Shown here piece by piece: positions 1-9,295 of a DNA stretch of 64,000 bases. Every line of letters starts with the position of its first letter. Position 1 is the stretch's first letter. This DNA comes from Gammaproteobacteria bacterium (GTDB taxonomy: Bacteria > Pseudomonadota > Gammaproteobacteria > UBA6429 > Thiohalophilaceae): the NCBI GenBank assembly GCA_029881995.1, contig JAOULO010000007.1, forward strand, positions 30,645 through 94,644, in the 5' to 3' direction. Under the pieces are notes generated by a model, which was given only the letters and a program-made list of their open reading frames with translations, did no database searches and was not told where the DNA came from. The translations under genes were made by a program, and so were the position numbers.

Positions 1-3000
1 TGAACCCAGTGTGGCTGTTAAGTTATTAATGGGGCAGGTTGATCGGCAGATTAAAAAAATCATCGACCATGGCGAAAATGCACTTTCCAGTGAACCACCT
101 GCTGAGCTGGAAAAAAATCTTCTTTATTATATTGCCAGTTCTACCTCTACAGGTGAACGGGTCAATGAAATTAAGCAAAAATTCAAACTCTCCGATGCGC
201 TACCGGATGCAGAGACACTGGAGCAGGCACGAATTGATCTGACTGGCCCCAACGCCGAGTTAATGCAAACGGTCTCTACTGTCTTGCTGGATGATCTTTT
301 ACAGATTAAAGATTCACTTGATGTCATTGTTCGGGCTGATGAAAAGGATCTGAGTTTACTTCCTAAAATGGCGGATGGCCTCTCACAGGTGGCCGATACG
401 CTTGGCATGCTGGGTTTTGGTAAGCAGCGACAGACTATCCAGGAACAGGCGACCGTGTTAAGAGAAGTTGCCTCTGAGGAGCGACTGCTTGACGAAAAAG
501 AATTAGTTGGCGTAGCGGAAGTCTTACTTTCGGTTGAAACCCTGTTAGAGGGCAATGTAGTTAATCCAAATGATCCGTCAGTTGAATTAGATCTGAATGA
601 CGAGATTAACAAACATCAACTGGTGGATTCGGTTATTACCGAGGCACGTACCAATATGTCTAAGGTCAAGGAAGCCCTTAGCACTTATCTAGATATGCCC
701 CGTAATACCAGCCTTATTTCAGAAGTCCCTGAATTACTGGATCAGATTCGAGGAAGTTTTCAGATCCTTGATATGGTTCGCGCCGCTGAGCTTATCGAGG
801 CATGCCGTAACTACATACAGAAGGGTATGCTTGAATCCAAGCGCAGTCAGGATCCTGCCCAGATGGAAGCACTGGCAGACGCTATTAGTAGTATTGAATA
901 TTACATGGATTCTGTGTCTGGTAAGTGGGGAAATCCTGAAGCCATTCTCAAGGTTGCTGAAGAAAGGCTGAATGACATTGGTATTTTCTCAGTAGCCCCC
1001 GAAGCTGTTGAGACTGATGAACAGGCTGCATCTAGCCAGGAACAAACTGATACAAAAACTGACCTTGAGCAACTGGATGAACATATCCTGCAGTCGGATG
1101 ACACCATGATCGATCTTGGTAGCATGGAGTTTAATGCTGATCAGGAAAGTACTGATCTCATGGATATTGAGTTGTCAGATATGTCTACCGCTGAGTTATC
1201 GCTAGCAGAATTTGAAAAGGGTCTTGAACATCATCAATCTGAAAAACAACAGGATGATGCATCTGAAGCTGATGAAGATAGCCATCTAATATCAATGGAT
1301 GGAATGCTTGACCCTTTGGCAACTGAAGCGGATGAAAATAATACCCAGGAAATTGATCTTAGTAGCGCCTTGCTGGAACAAAGCGAGTCAATTGAATTAC
1401 AGGGCCTGGAAGAAGAAAAATCCACAGATACACAGGAAATTGATTTTGACAGTGCACTTGCAGAACTGGATAAATCCATTGAAGCATTTACTACAGGTAT
1501 TTCTGCTGAAGCAGAGCAGGAGTCAGGATTAGCCGAATCAATAGAAGATACTTCTAATCAGACGCAGGAAATTGAGTTTGATAGTGCAATATTGGAATTA
1601 GATGAAAAAGACACCAGTGAGAATGTCTCAAACGAAACCCAGGAAATAGACTTCGATAGCACTATCCTGGAATTAGATACATCTGTAGACGGCTCTGACA
1701 ATGCCATAAACTATTCTGGTCTTGCGGATATCGAGGAACTTGAACTCGAACCTCTGCCCGATTCATTTCTGACGCCTGCTGAGGAAAAATCAACTGAAAC
1801 AAAGCTGACCCCGCCGGTATCAACGACTGAGATTGATTCACAACTGGCAGTCTGGTATGCCGATGCCTCAAATAAAAAACTCGCCAGAAAACTGCAGAAA
1901 GATCTAAAAACAATCAAACAGTTTGCCAAGTCGACTGAGCAGGAAGACATCTCAAAAATTGCTAAAGATATGATCGCTGTTATAAAAGCGGTTCAAGATG
2001 GTGAGTCAGAACTGACAGATGATATTCGCAATATCATGATGCTGGCCCAGTCCACATTAAAAGAACTGTTTGACGCAGATGCCGAACAGGCTGTGACGGT
2101 AGAAACCACTCAGCCTGTCAGGCAGAAATCTGAAACTAAACCAGGTGAAGTAGAACCTGTCCAGCCAGAAGCGATCAATGATGCTAAAGCCGTATCTGAT
2201 GCGATAAAAGGTCTTGAGTTACCCGACGAAATTGATAATGAGATAGCGGAAATTTTTATTGAAGAGGCTCGTGAAGAGCATGCCAATATCTCACGCCTTT
2301 TGCCTATCTGGCAGGCGAATCATTCTGATGAAGAGAGCCTACGTGAAATTCGTCGATCTTTTCACACTTTGAAAGGCAGTGGTCGACTGGTTGGGGCGAC
2401 AGATGTAGGTGAGTTTGCCTGGGCCTTTGAAAACATGCTTAACCGGGTACTTGATCATACCGTTGAGCCTGCTGATACCATGTTTGATTTGATTGACCGG
2501 GCCATAGATACCTTGCCGACATTAATGGAAATGTATCTGACAGGACAGAAACCTGGTCAGGACATATTTACCTTGATAGAACAGGCCGAGTCACTGAGTC
2601 AAGGCAAGGACATTTCTGTATCCGATCTTTCTACAGTTATATTACAACCAGGTATATCAGATGAAACTCTGGTGATGGAAAAGCCAGAGCTGGATATACC
2701 TGATAATGGTGTAGCGACGCCAGTAATCGATGAAACACTACTGGATATATATCGTAAAGAAGTAGATAGCCATCTTGCGACACTACATAGCTATATTGAA
2801 GGTTGGCGAGATAATATTGATCGTTCAGCAAATGATAAGTTGCTTCGAGCAGTCCATACTCTGACAGGTTGTTCAAGGACCGCAACAGTTAATACCCTGG
2901 CAGAGTTGTTCGGCGAAACAGAAAAATATGTTAAGCAACTGGATGCTGGCCAATCTTCAGTTTCAGAAGATGCTGTCAAGTTTCTTATCAGGTGTATTGA

Positions 3001-5611
3001 TACTGTTGAACAGACACTTTCTGTACTGGGTCAGTCTGGCACAGTATTGCCGGGTATTGAGGACTTGCTGACTGAGATTCATGCCCTGCAGGCATCTTGT
3101 TCTGAAAGTGATAAATCATTTAATACTGATTCCAATGTCACTCGATTAAAACCTGTTAAAAATACTGTTGAGCCGGAAATAACTGCAAGGGCTGAGTACG
3201 ATGAAGAGTTACTGAGTATTTTTGTTGAAGAAGCGGTTGAGATTCTGGATGAGAGTGATCAATTGCTGCACCAGTGGTCTGATAACAAACAGAATCCTGA
3301 ATTTATTCCCGCCCTGCAACGTTTGTTACATACTTTAAAAGGTGGTGCACGGCTTGCTGGTTTATCGATCATGGGCGACCTCAGTCACAGTATTGAATCT
3401 ATGCTGGAAGCCATGCTGGATACTGGTCTGGAAATGACCGATGAGGCCTACGATATCCTGATTGCTGCCCAGGACAAGTTGGTTAACATGCTGGAGCAAG
3501 CCAAACAATTGCAGCCTTTAACACCTGCTGAGGACATTATTGGTACAGTCAATTTCTTGCTTGGAAAGGAAAACTTCCCTGAAGATCCTGCTCTGAATAA
3601 AGTCACTCAAGTTGAACAGGAGCCTGAGCTGGTTCTTGTTGAAGAAGCAGATGTAGAAGATACAACTGGCGAACATCTACCTGACAATGTTGTTCCATTG
3701 GGAACTTTGGCAAAGATCGAAAATCGTGCTCCTGCTGTGACAGTGGATGAGCATCTGCCTGCTGAGCGTCCTGCTGCCAAGGAACTGGTACGTGTCCACT
3801 CTGAATTACTTGATAATCTGGTTAATTTTGCTGGTGAAGTCAGTATCTATCGTTCCCGTATGGAACAACAGACTACTGCCTTCCGCTATAACCTGCAGGA
3901 GCTTGATGATACGGTTAATCGTTTGCGTGAACAGTTGCGTAAATTTGAAATGGAGGCTGAGGCTCAGATCCAGTATCGTGCTGAAGAATCCTTTAGTCAT
4001 TCCCATGAAGATTTCGATCCTCTGGAATTTGATCGCTTCACCCAGATGCAACAACTCTCTAGAGGTATGATGGAGAGTTTGAATGACCTTGATTCTCTTC
4101 GCGCGATTCTGTCTGGTTTGACCCGTGAATCAGAAACCCTGTTGGTTCAACAGTCTCGGGTAAATACGGAATTACAAGAAGGTCTGATGCGTACCCGCAT
4201 GGTACCGTTTAATAGCCAGGCCAATCGCCTGCGTCGCATTGTTCGCCAGACAGCGGAAGAAATGGGTAAACAGGCTGAGCTTCATTTGCACGGCGCTGAT
4301 AGTGAGATCGATAGAACTGTACTTGAACGAATGTTACCGGCACTGGAACACATGCTGCGTAATGCGGTTGCCCATGGTCTTGAGAATCCGACTGGACGCA
4401 AGGCTGCAAATAAGGCTGATATGGGGCAGGTGAATTTAAGTTTGAGTCGTGAGGGTGGTGATATTGTTCTGACCTTAACAGATGATGGACAGGGAATTGA
4501 CCTTGATGCTATTCAGAATAAAGCTATCGAAAAAGGTAAGTTAAATCCTGATAGTAATATTACTCGTGAAATCTTATTCGACATAATTATGGAGTCAGGC
4601 TTCAGTACCGCCGATGAAGTAACACAAATTGCCGGTCGCGGTGTCGGTATGGATGTGGTGAATAATGAAATAAAACAACTGGGTGGCTTGCTCAAGATAG
4701 ATACCGAGCAAGGTAAGGGAAGCAGCTTTACCATTAGTCTGCCACTGACACTTTCCTTGACACGTGCCCTTATGGTGCAGGTGGGTGAAGAGAGTTATGC
4801 CTTACCACTGTTAAGTGTGGAAGGTGTAGAACGTGTAACTGTTGAGCAGTTACAGGACCTTTATCATATGGATATCCCAGTATTTCAATGGTTGGGTAAG
4901 GACTATCCTTTCCTGCATTTAGGTTCGGCTATGGGGCTTTCCAAACGTAATATACCAACAGATAGAAGCCGAATTCCTTTGTTGCTGGTGCGAAGTGGTG
5001 AATACTGTGCTGCTGTACAGGTTGATAACCTGATCGGTAGTCGAGAAATTGTGGTAAAACCGGTTGGCCCACAATTGAGTACTATGCGTGGTATTGCCGG
5101 TGCTACGATCATGGGAGATGGTAGTGTCGTACTGATTATTGATCTCGGGGTACTGATACGCGCTTCCGCACTACAGGAAGAGATGGCTACCCGGGTTGTT
5201 CAGTCTACTTCAGCACTTATTGAACCCGAAAAAGAACGCCAGCCATTGATAATGGTTATCGATGATTCTATTACCGTGCGTAAAGTTACTACACGCCTGC
5301 TTGAGCGTAATAACTATCGTTCAGTTTCGGCCAAGGATGGTGTAGATGCCCTGGCGCAACTTCAGGAAATCAAACCAGATATTATGCTACTTGACGTTGA
5401 AATGCCTCGTATGGACGGTTTTGAGTTGGCAACTAACGTGCGTAATGATGACAAATTGAAAGATATCCCAATTATCATGATTACCTCTCGTACTGGCCAG
5501 AAGCACCGTGACAGGGCAGAGAAAATCGGAGTCAATATGTACATGGGTAAACCCTATAGTGAGGCTGAACTACTCGACAATATACAGTCTCTCATCGAAA
5601 CAAGACATTAA
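1..5611 (+). CDS. chpA: ChpA/PilL-type hybrid chemosensory histidine kinase (5' partial)
   Basis: Central kinase of a Pil-Chp chemosensory system, which controls type IV pilus function and cAMP in Pseudomonas. The frame is open to the window edge, so the N-terminus is missing; residue numbers count from the GTG at 11. Residues 1-330 are helical and Hpt-like without a clear His. Residues about 335-600 are a very acidic linker. Three Hpt domains have H785 (FHTLKGS), H949 (VHTLTG) and H1107 (LHTLKGG). A CheA dimerisation helix starts near 1253, followed by an ATPase domain (N-box LRNAVAHGLENP near 1445, DDGQGID, GRGVGMDVV), a CheW-like domain from about 1580, and a C-terminal receiver (IDDS, phospho-acceptor D1795, GKPYS). 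The domain order matches ChpA; Pseudomonas ChpA is longer, which fits the truncation. A CheB and a CheW gene follow. The linker carries four near-copies of a TQEI-[DE]-FDS-x3-ELD motif (see findings). Confidence 0.95.
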   Translation, partial: EPSVAVKLLMGQVDRQIKKIIDHGENALSSEPPAELEKNLLYYIASSTSTGERVNEIKQKFKLSDALPDAETLEQARIDLTGPNAELMQTVSTVLLDDLLQIKDSLDVIVRADEKDLSLLPKMADGLSQVADTLGMLGFGKQRQTIQEQATVLREVASEERLLDEKELVGVAEVLLSVETLLEGNVVNPNDPSVELDLNDEINKHQLVDSVITEARTNMSKVKEALSTYLDMPRNTSLISEVPELLDQIRGSFQILDMVRAAELIEACRNYIQKGMLESKRSQDPAQMEALADAISSIEYYMDSVSGKWGNPEAILKVAEERLNDIGIFSVAPEAVETDEQAASSQEQTDTKTDLEQLDEHILQSDDTMIDLGSMEFNADQESTDLMDIELSDMSTAELSLAEFEKGLEHHQSEKQQDDASEADEDSHLISMDGMLDPLATEADENNTQEIDLSSALLEQSESIELQGLEEEKSTDTQEIDFDSALAELDKSIEAFTTGISAEAEQESGLAESIEDTSNQTQEIEFDSAILELDEKDTSENVSNETQEIDFDSTILELDTSVDGSDNAINYSGLADIEELELEPLPDSFLTPAEEKSTETKLTPPVSTTEIDSQLAVWYADASNKKLARKLQKDLKTIKQFAKSTEQEDISKIAKDMIAVIKAVQDGESELTDDIRNIMMLAQSTLKELFDADAEQAVTVETTQPVRQKSETKPGEVEPVQPEAINDAKAVSDAIKGLELPDEIDNEIAEIFIEEAREEHANISRLLPIWQANHSDEESLREIRRSFHTLKGSGRLVGATDVGEFAWAFENMLNRVLDHTVEPADTMFDLIDRAIDTLPTLMEMYLTGQKPGQDIFTLIEQAESLSQGKDISVSDLSTVILQPGISDETLVMEKPELDIPDNGVATPVIDETLLDIYRKEVDSHLATLHSYIEGWRDNIDRSANDKLLRAVHTLTGCSRTATVNTLAELFGETEKYVKQLDAGQSSVSEDAVKFLIRCIDTVEQTLSVLGQSGTVLPGIEDLLTEIHALQASCSESDKSFNTDSNVTRLKPVKNTVEPEITARAEYDEELLSIFVEEAVEILDESDQLLHQWSDNKQNPEFIPALQRLLHTLKGGARLAGLSIMGDLSHSIESMLEAMLDTGLEMTDEAYDILIAAQDKLVNMLEQAKQLQPLTPAEDIIGTVNFLLGKENFPEDPALNKVTQVEQEPELVLVEEADVEDTTGEHLPDNVVPLGTLAKIENRAPAVTVDEHLPAERPAAKELVRVHSELLDNLVNFAGEVSIYRSRMEQQTTAFRYNLQELDDTVNRLREQLRKFEMEAEAQIQYRAEESFSHSHEDFDPLEFDRFTQMQQLSRGMMESLNDLDSLRAILSGLTRESETLLVQQSRVNTELQEGLMRTRMVPFNSQANRLRRIVRQTAEEMGKQAELHLHGADSEIDRTVLERMLPALEHMLRNAVAHGLENPTGRKAANKADMGQVNLSLSREGGDIVLTLTDDGQGIDLDAIQNKAIEKGKLNPDSNITREILFDIIMESGFSTADEVTQIAGRGVGMDVVNNEIKQLGGLLKIDTEQGKGSSFTISLPLTLSLTRALMVQVGEESYALPLLSVEGVERVTVEQLQDLYHMDIPVFQWLGKDYPFLHLGSAMGLSKRNIPTDRSRIPLLLVRSGEYCAAVQVDNLIGSREIVVKPVGPQLSTMRGIAGATIMGDGSVVLIIDLGVLIRASALQEEMATRVVQSTSALIEPEKERQPLIMVIDDSITVRKVTTRLLERNNYRSVSAKDGVDALAQLQEIKPDIMLLDVEMPRMDGFELATNVRNDDKLKDIPIIMITSRTGQKHRDRAEKIGVNMYMGKPYSEAELLDNIQSLIETRH

Positions 5612-5646
5612 TTGTCGCTGGCAAATAAGGATGTGGTGAGCCAAGC

Positions 5647-6663
5647 ATGAGAGAGAAGGAACTGGATAATATTAATGTAGCGATTGCCTCCCATGAGCAA
5701 TCGCAACGACTTTATCTCAGGATGGCGATGGAGGCCAATGGTTTAAGTGTTGTATTAAATGATTCGCTGAGTAAGGAATTTATTCAGAAACTGCAAAAGG
5801 CAAATCCCGATGCTATCCTGCTCGATATGCACGATGATGAGCATCATGAAGACTTAATTGATGAGCTGCTGGACAGTGTGGATGTTCCGATTTTATTTAA
5901 TGACGTCACAGGACTGACAATAAATGAACCGTCATCCCTGTCACTCTGGTATGGCAAACTCATGCGGAAGATTGCAGCATTAACTGGACGGGGTATTCGG
6001 GATTACAATCAGTTTGATCGCAGTTATGAAAGCCTGGTGGGTGAAATACCGCCTCAGTTATACGATAAATCACAAGGTGAGCTGGCTAAGCGGGTATGGG
6101 TGCTTGGTTCCTCACTCGGTGGGCCAGAAGCGCTTAAGAAATTTCTGAATAGACTACCAGCAGATCTACCGGTTGCGTTTATTCTTGCACAACACCTGGG
6201 CGCAAATTTTGTAACGCTATTGGCCAGCCAGTTGAATCAGACAAGTGCCTTTGAGGTACTGCCGCCAATAGATGGTCACGTGCTTCGGCATGGGCAGGTA
6301 GTAGTGGCGCCGGTGGGTCAGCGAATAACAATTAATCCAATTGGTGCTATCAAACTAAAGCCCTTAGATGAAGATAGCCCATATACACCTTCAATTGACA
6401 AGGTGTTGACGGACATGGCAACTCGATATAAATCGCATTCCGGAGCTATTATATTTTCCGGTATGTGTGATGATGGTAAATATGGCTGTCAGGTCATGAA
6501 GCAGTATGATGGACAGATATGGGCACAGGATGCAGATAGTTGTGTTATCAGTAGTATGCCGGATAGTGTTCGTGACACAGGTGTTGTAAGTTATTCAAAT
6601 GGTCCAGAGCAACTTGCCGACAAACTGGTAAAACAGTTTCAATTTGATTTGGTGGATAGTTAA
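5647..6663 (+). CDS. CheB-type chemoreceptor methylesterase (ChpB-like)
   Basis: Removes methyl groups from chemoreceptor glutamates to reset adaptation, most likely in the Chp system because it lies 35 bases behind the ChpA-type kinase. The C-terminal half (about residues 148-335) is a CheB catalytic domain with the expected triad: S156 in GSSLGGPEA, H183 in AQHLG, D276 in SGMCDDGKYG. The N-terminal 120 residues look like a receiver domain that has lost its acidic pocket: the first strand reads VAIASHEQ instead of a DD pair, although an aspartate (D60, ILLD) sits at the usual phospho-acceptor position. Control by phosphorylation is therefore doubtful. Length 338 aa is normal for the family. 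Confidence 0.88.
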   Translation: MREKELDNINVAIASHEQSQRLYLRMAMEANGLSVVLNDSLSKEFIQKLQKANPDAILLDMHDDEHHEDLIDELLDSVDVPILFNDVTGLTINEPSSLSLWYGKLMRKIAALTGRGIRDYNQFDRSYESLVGEIPPQLYDKSQGELAKRVWVLGSSLGGPEALKKFLNRLPADLPVAFILAQHLGANFVTLLASQLNQTSAFEVLPPIDGHVLRHGQVVVAPVGQRITINPIGAIKLKPLDEDSPYTPSIDKVLTDMATRYKSHSGAIIFSGMCDDGKYGCQVMKQYDGQIWAQDADSCVISSMPDSVRDTGVVSYSNGPEQLADKLVKQFQFDLVDS

Positions 6664-7191
6664 ATGGCAGATGTAACCTATATAGGCAACAAGAAAAATA
6701 CTCAAGGTGCCCCGGCATTGCCTCCCGGTCAGGCCAGTGTAGTCCATTGCCTTATGATTCCCCTGACAACGGATATTTTGTTATTACCCAACGCCGCGAT
6801 TGCAGAAGTGATTGCGGCCAGGCAACCGGATGTTGTTGAGGGTACACCAAACTGGTTTTTGGGCCATGTTGACTGGCGTGAATATAAGGTTCCAGTAATT
6901 GCGTTTGAAACACTTAATGGTGATGTGGAAGGTGAGGTTGCCATTAACAAGCAGGGTCGAATTGCCATCATGAACACCCTGAATGGAAATACCAGACTGC
7001 CTTATATTGGAATTATGACTCAAGGGATTCCAAGGCTACAGGTAGTTCAGGCCAAGGGGATTGAGGCCAATACAGAAACGGTAGGACGCAATAACCTCTA
7101 TGTGAATGAATTTGTCGTGGTCAATGGTGAGCCAATCAGTATCCCAAATTTAGATCTGCTTGAACGGGTACTAATTGAGTTATCCCCATGA
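6664..7191 (+). CDS. CheW-like adaptor (ChpC-like)
   Basis: A 175-residue single CheW domain protein, starting on the base after the CheB stop codon, so probably translationally coupled. CheW proteins dock the kinase to receptors in the array. Recognisable features are the strand LMIPLTTDILLLPNAAIAEV, the loop GHVDWREYKVPVIAFE and the C-terminal strand pair. ChpC in Pseudomonas is a second CheW homologue in the Pil-Chp cluster and lies in an equivalent place, hence the name. A strong terminator hairpin follows at 7229-7252, closing the operon. Confidence 0.85.
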   Translation: MADVTYIGNKKNTQGAPALPPGQASVVHCLMIPLTTDILLLPNAAIAEVIAARQPDVVEGTPNWFLGHVDWREYKVPVIAFETLNGDVEGEVAINKQGRIAIMNTLNGNTRLPYIGIMTQGIPRLQVVQAKGIEANTETVGRNNLYVNEFVVVNGEPISIPNLDLLERVLIELSP

Positions 7192-7228
7192 GGTTTTTGC
7201 TTATTTAAGTCATTTTTATGGTTGTTAT

Positions 7229-7252
7229 AAAGAGGGCAAATGCCCTCTTTTA
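7229..7252 (+). terminator. Rho-independent terminator after chp operon
   Basis: The stem AGAGGGCA / TGCCCTCT (7231-7238 with 7241-7248) is followed by TTTATTTTG. Flanking A and T residues extend the stem. It closes the chpA-cheB-cheW transcript, 40 bases after the last stop codon. Confidence 0.85.
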
Positions 7253-7348
7253 TTTTGTGAAAATATTATAAATAGCTTAATTCTTTTTTGATTTTCGACG
7301 ATATATGAAGTATCTCCAACTTTCTGGTTGTTAGTCTGCGTAGATGTA

Positions 7349-8548
7349 ATGCTAAAAAAAATCAAAGTCAGTCAGGTAAAGCCTGGTATGTATGTCCATG
7401 ACCTGGACTGTGGCTGGCTTGAACACCCATTTTTCCGTTCCCGATTTACCGTATCCGATGAGTCAGTCGTAGAAAAGATTGTCGTAACAGAGATTCAGCA
7501 TCTGGTTATTGATACCGAAAAGGGTATTGATTGCGAAGAAGAGTCTGTCTGCGATGTCCAGTCTACATTACAACAGAATATTTCAGATAATCATGCACGA
7601 AAGGAAGGTGATGGTAAGCAGGTGCCGGCTGCAGATGAAATTGATAATGCACGACATATTTATCAGGAGGCAACAGGTGTTATTCATCATTTGTATGAGG
7701 AAGTACGACTTGGTAAACAGGTTGTACTCGAACACATAGAGCCAATAACCGAAAAAATTGTCAATTCTGTTTTCCGTAACAAAGATGCTCTAATCAGTCT
7801 GACAAGAATCAAAGATAAGGATCAATACACATTTAAGCATTCGGTCAGTGTAAGTGGCTTACTGGCTAGTTTTGCATTGGATAGAGGTTTTAGTCGAGAA
7901 CGGATAAGACAGGTGGTATTGGGCGGTTTGTTGCACGATGTAGGTAAGATGCAGGTTCCGGCTGAAATACTAAATAAGCCAGAAAAACTTACCGACTCAG
8001 AATATGAAATCATGAAATCCCATGTTATCCATGGCATGGGATTGTTAACAGAGCTACCGGGCCTAACGCAAGATGCGATGGATGTTGTAACGATGCATCA
8101 TGAACGCATTGACGGTAGCGGTTATCCCCGTGGACTGAAAGGTAATGAAATACCCATGGTCGGACAGATGTCGATGATTGTGGATGTTTATGATGCCTTA
8201 ACGTCAGTCCGATGTTACAAAAACGCCTGGGAACCCAGCTATACGTTGAAAAAAATGCTTGAATGGTGTGGTCGCCAGTTCAATCAGGAGTTGGTCAGTC
8301 ATTATATCCGTTGTCTTGGTATCTATCCGGTTGGTTCACTGGTACAGTTAAAATCCGGGTTAGTGGGTATTGTTATGGAACAGAATGAAAAAGATCTGTT
8401 ACGTCCGGATGTGCGTGTTATCTATAACAGTCGGTTTGAAAAGTATGTTCAGGTTAAAGATATTCAAATGCGGAAACTTCCTGAAGAAACTATCGTAGAA
8501 GCTATTTCCCCGGAAAAATATAATATCGACCTTGCAGCGTTTGTTTAA
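7349..8548 (+). CDS. HD-GYP cyclic-di-GMP phosphodiesterase with DUF3391 N-terminus
   Basis: Predicted to hydrolyse cyclic di-GMP, the second messenger that switches between motile and sessile states. The N-terminal 130 residues resemble the DUF3391 module (KVSQVKPGMYVHDLD). The HD-GYP domain follows with its metal-ligand set: H196-D197 in HDVGK, then HVIHG, H250-H251 in HHERIDGSGYP, and DVYDALTS. All catalytic signatures are present, so it should be active. I chose the ATG at 7349; an in-frame TTG lies seven codons upstream without better support. It is separated from the chp operon by a terminator but may act in the same surface-behaviour programme. Confidence 0.92.
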   Translation: MLKKIKVSQVKPGMYVHDLDCGWLEHPFFRSRFTVSDESVVEKIVVTEIQHLVIDTEKGIDCEEESVCDVQSTLQQNISDNHARKEGDGKQVPAADEIDNARHIYQEATGVIHHLYEEVRLGKQVVLEHIEPITEKIVNSVFRNKDALISLTRIKDKDQYTFKHSVSVSGLLASFALDRGFSRERIRQVVLGGLLHDVGKMQVPAEILNKPEKLTDSEYEIMKSHVIHGMGLLTELPGLTQDAMDVVTMHHERIDGSGYPRGLKGNEIPMVGQMSMIVDVYDALTSVRCYKNAWEPSYTLKKMLEWCGRQFNQELVSHYIRCLGIYPVGSLVQLKSGLVGIVMEQNEKDLLRPDVRVIYNSRFEKYVQVKDIQMRKLPEETIVEAISPEKYNIDLAAFV

Positions 8549-8586
8549 TAATTTACATACACTCCACATCATGCTATTGATAGAGC

Positions 8587-9039
8587 ATGGCGCATAACTT
8601 TGCTATTTCACGTTTATTGACTGATCGCCAATTCTGGTTGGTAGTTGTGGCAGGTCCCTTTTTCTGGCTTAGTCTTTATTCATCAGGAACTGCGGTAACC
8701 GGACCTGACTGGGTTTCCGAAAATATAATGTTGTTTTTGCAACTAGCTTTATTATATCCAGTTGTAGAAGAGATGGTATTTCGAGGCTTGGTGCAAGAAG
8801 GACTATGGAAAACCAGAGCAGGACGATTGTCGATTTACTGTATTAGCATGCCAAACATTCTGACGAGTATCTTATTTACCCTGTTTCATTTCTTCAATCA
8901 TTCACCAGCCTGGGCAGTGGCTGTGATTTTTCCCAGTCTTGTATTTGGTTATTTTCGTGATCGATATAATATTTTAATTCCATCAATTATTTTGCATATT
9001 TTTTACAATGCTGGATATTTTTTCCTATTTGGCAACTAG
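8587..9039 (+). CDS. mrtJ: CPBP-family glutamic-type intramembrane protease, JDVT-CTERM system type
   Basis: A 150-residue integral membrane protein with about four hydrophobic segments and the three CPBP (Abi) signatures: E61-E62-x3-R66 in EEMVFRG, F100-H101 with H105 in FHFFNH, and H137-x3-N141 in HIFYN. CPBP proteins of this type include eukaryotic CAAX proteases and bacterial sorting proteases that cut C-terminal anchors. The size is small for CPBP proteins, as seen for dedicated sorting proteases. The next gene, 256 bases downstream on the same strand, encodes a secreted protein with a matching sorting tail, so I infer a dedicated enzyme-substrate pair. The family name (JDVT-CTERM system, MrtJ) is from memory and should be checked by profile search. 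Confidence 0.75.
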   Translation: MAHNFAISRLLTDRQFWLVVVAGPFFWLSLYSSGTAVTGPDWVSENIMLFLQLALLYPVVEEMVFRGLVQEGLWKTRAGRLSIYCISMPNILTSILFTLFHFFNHSPAWAVAVIFPSLVFGYFRDRYNILIPSIILHIFYNAGYFFLFGN

Positions 9040-9295
9040 GATTATTATCTCGACCTTGTGAGCCTGTCTAACCTTGTAGTATTGATTTTGTAATGGTTAA
9101 TGCGCTACTAATTCATTTTTCATCATTATAAAAATTTTAAATAGACAAAATTTTATGCTCATATTTTAATATATATGATAATTCGCAATTACGGTTGAAA
9201 AAATCGTCCATTTATTCTCCTGTGTAATCTATTTGTAATCTCCTTCGAGTTAGGATGGTATCCAGATAAAAGTGTGTCGTTGTAGGAGGGGTGCT

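Noticed and set aside
9272..9295. Upstream GTG start for the JDVT-CTERM-like protein
   Set aside because: It lies before the good AGGAGG at 9284-9289 and would add a basic leader in front of a normal signal peptide.
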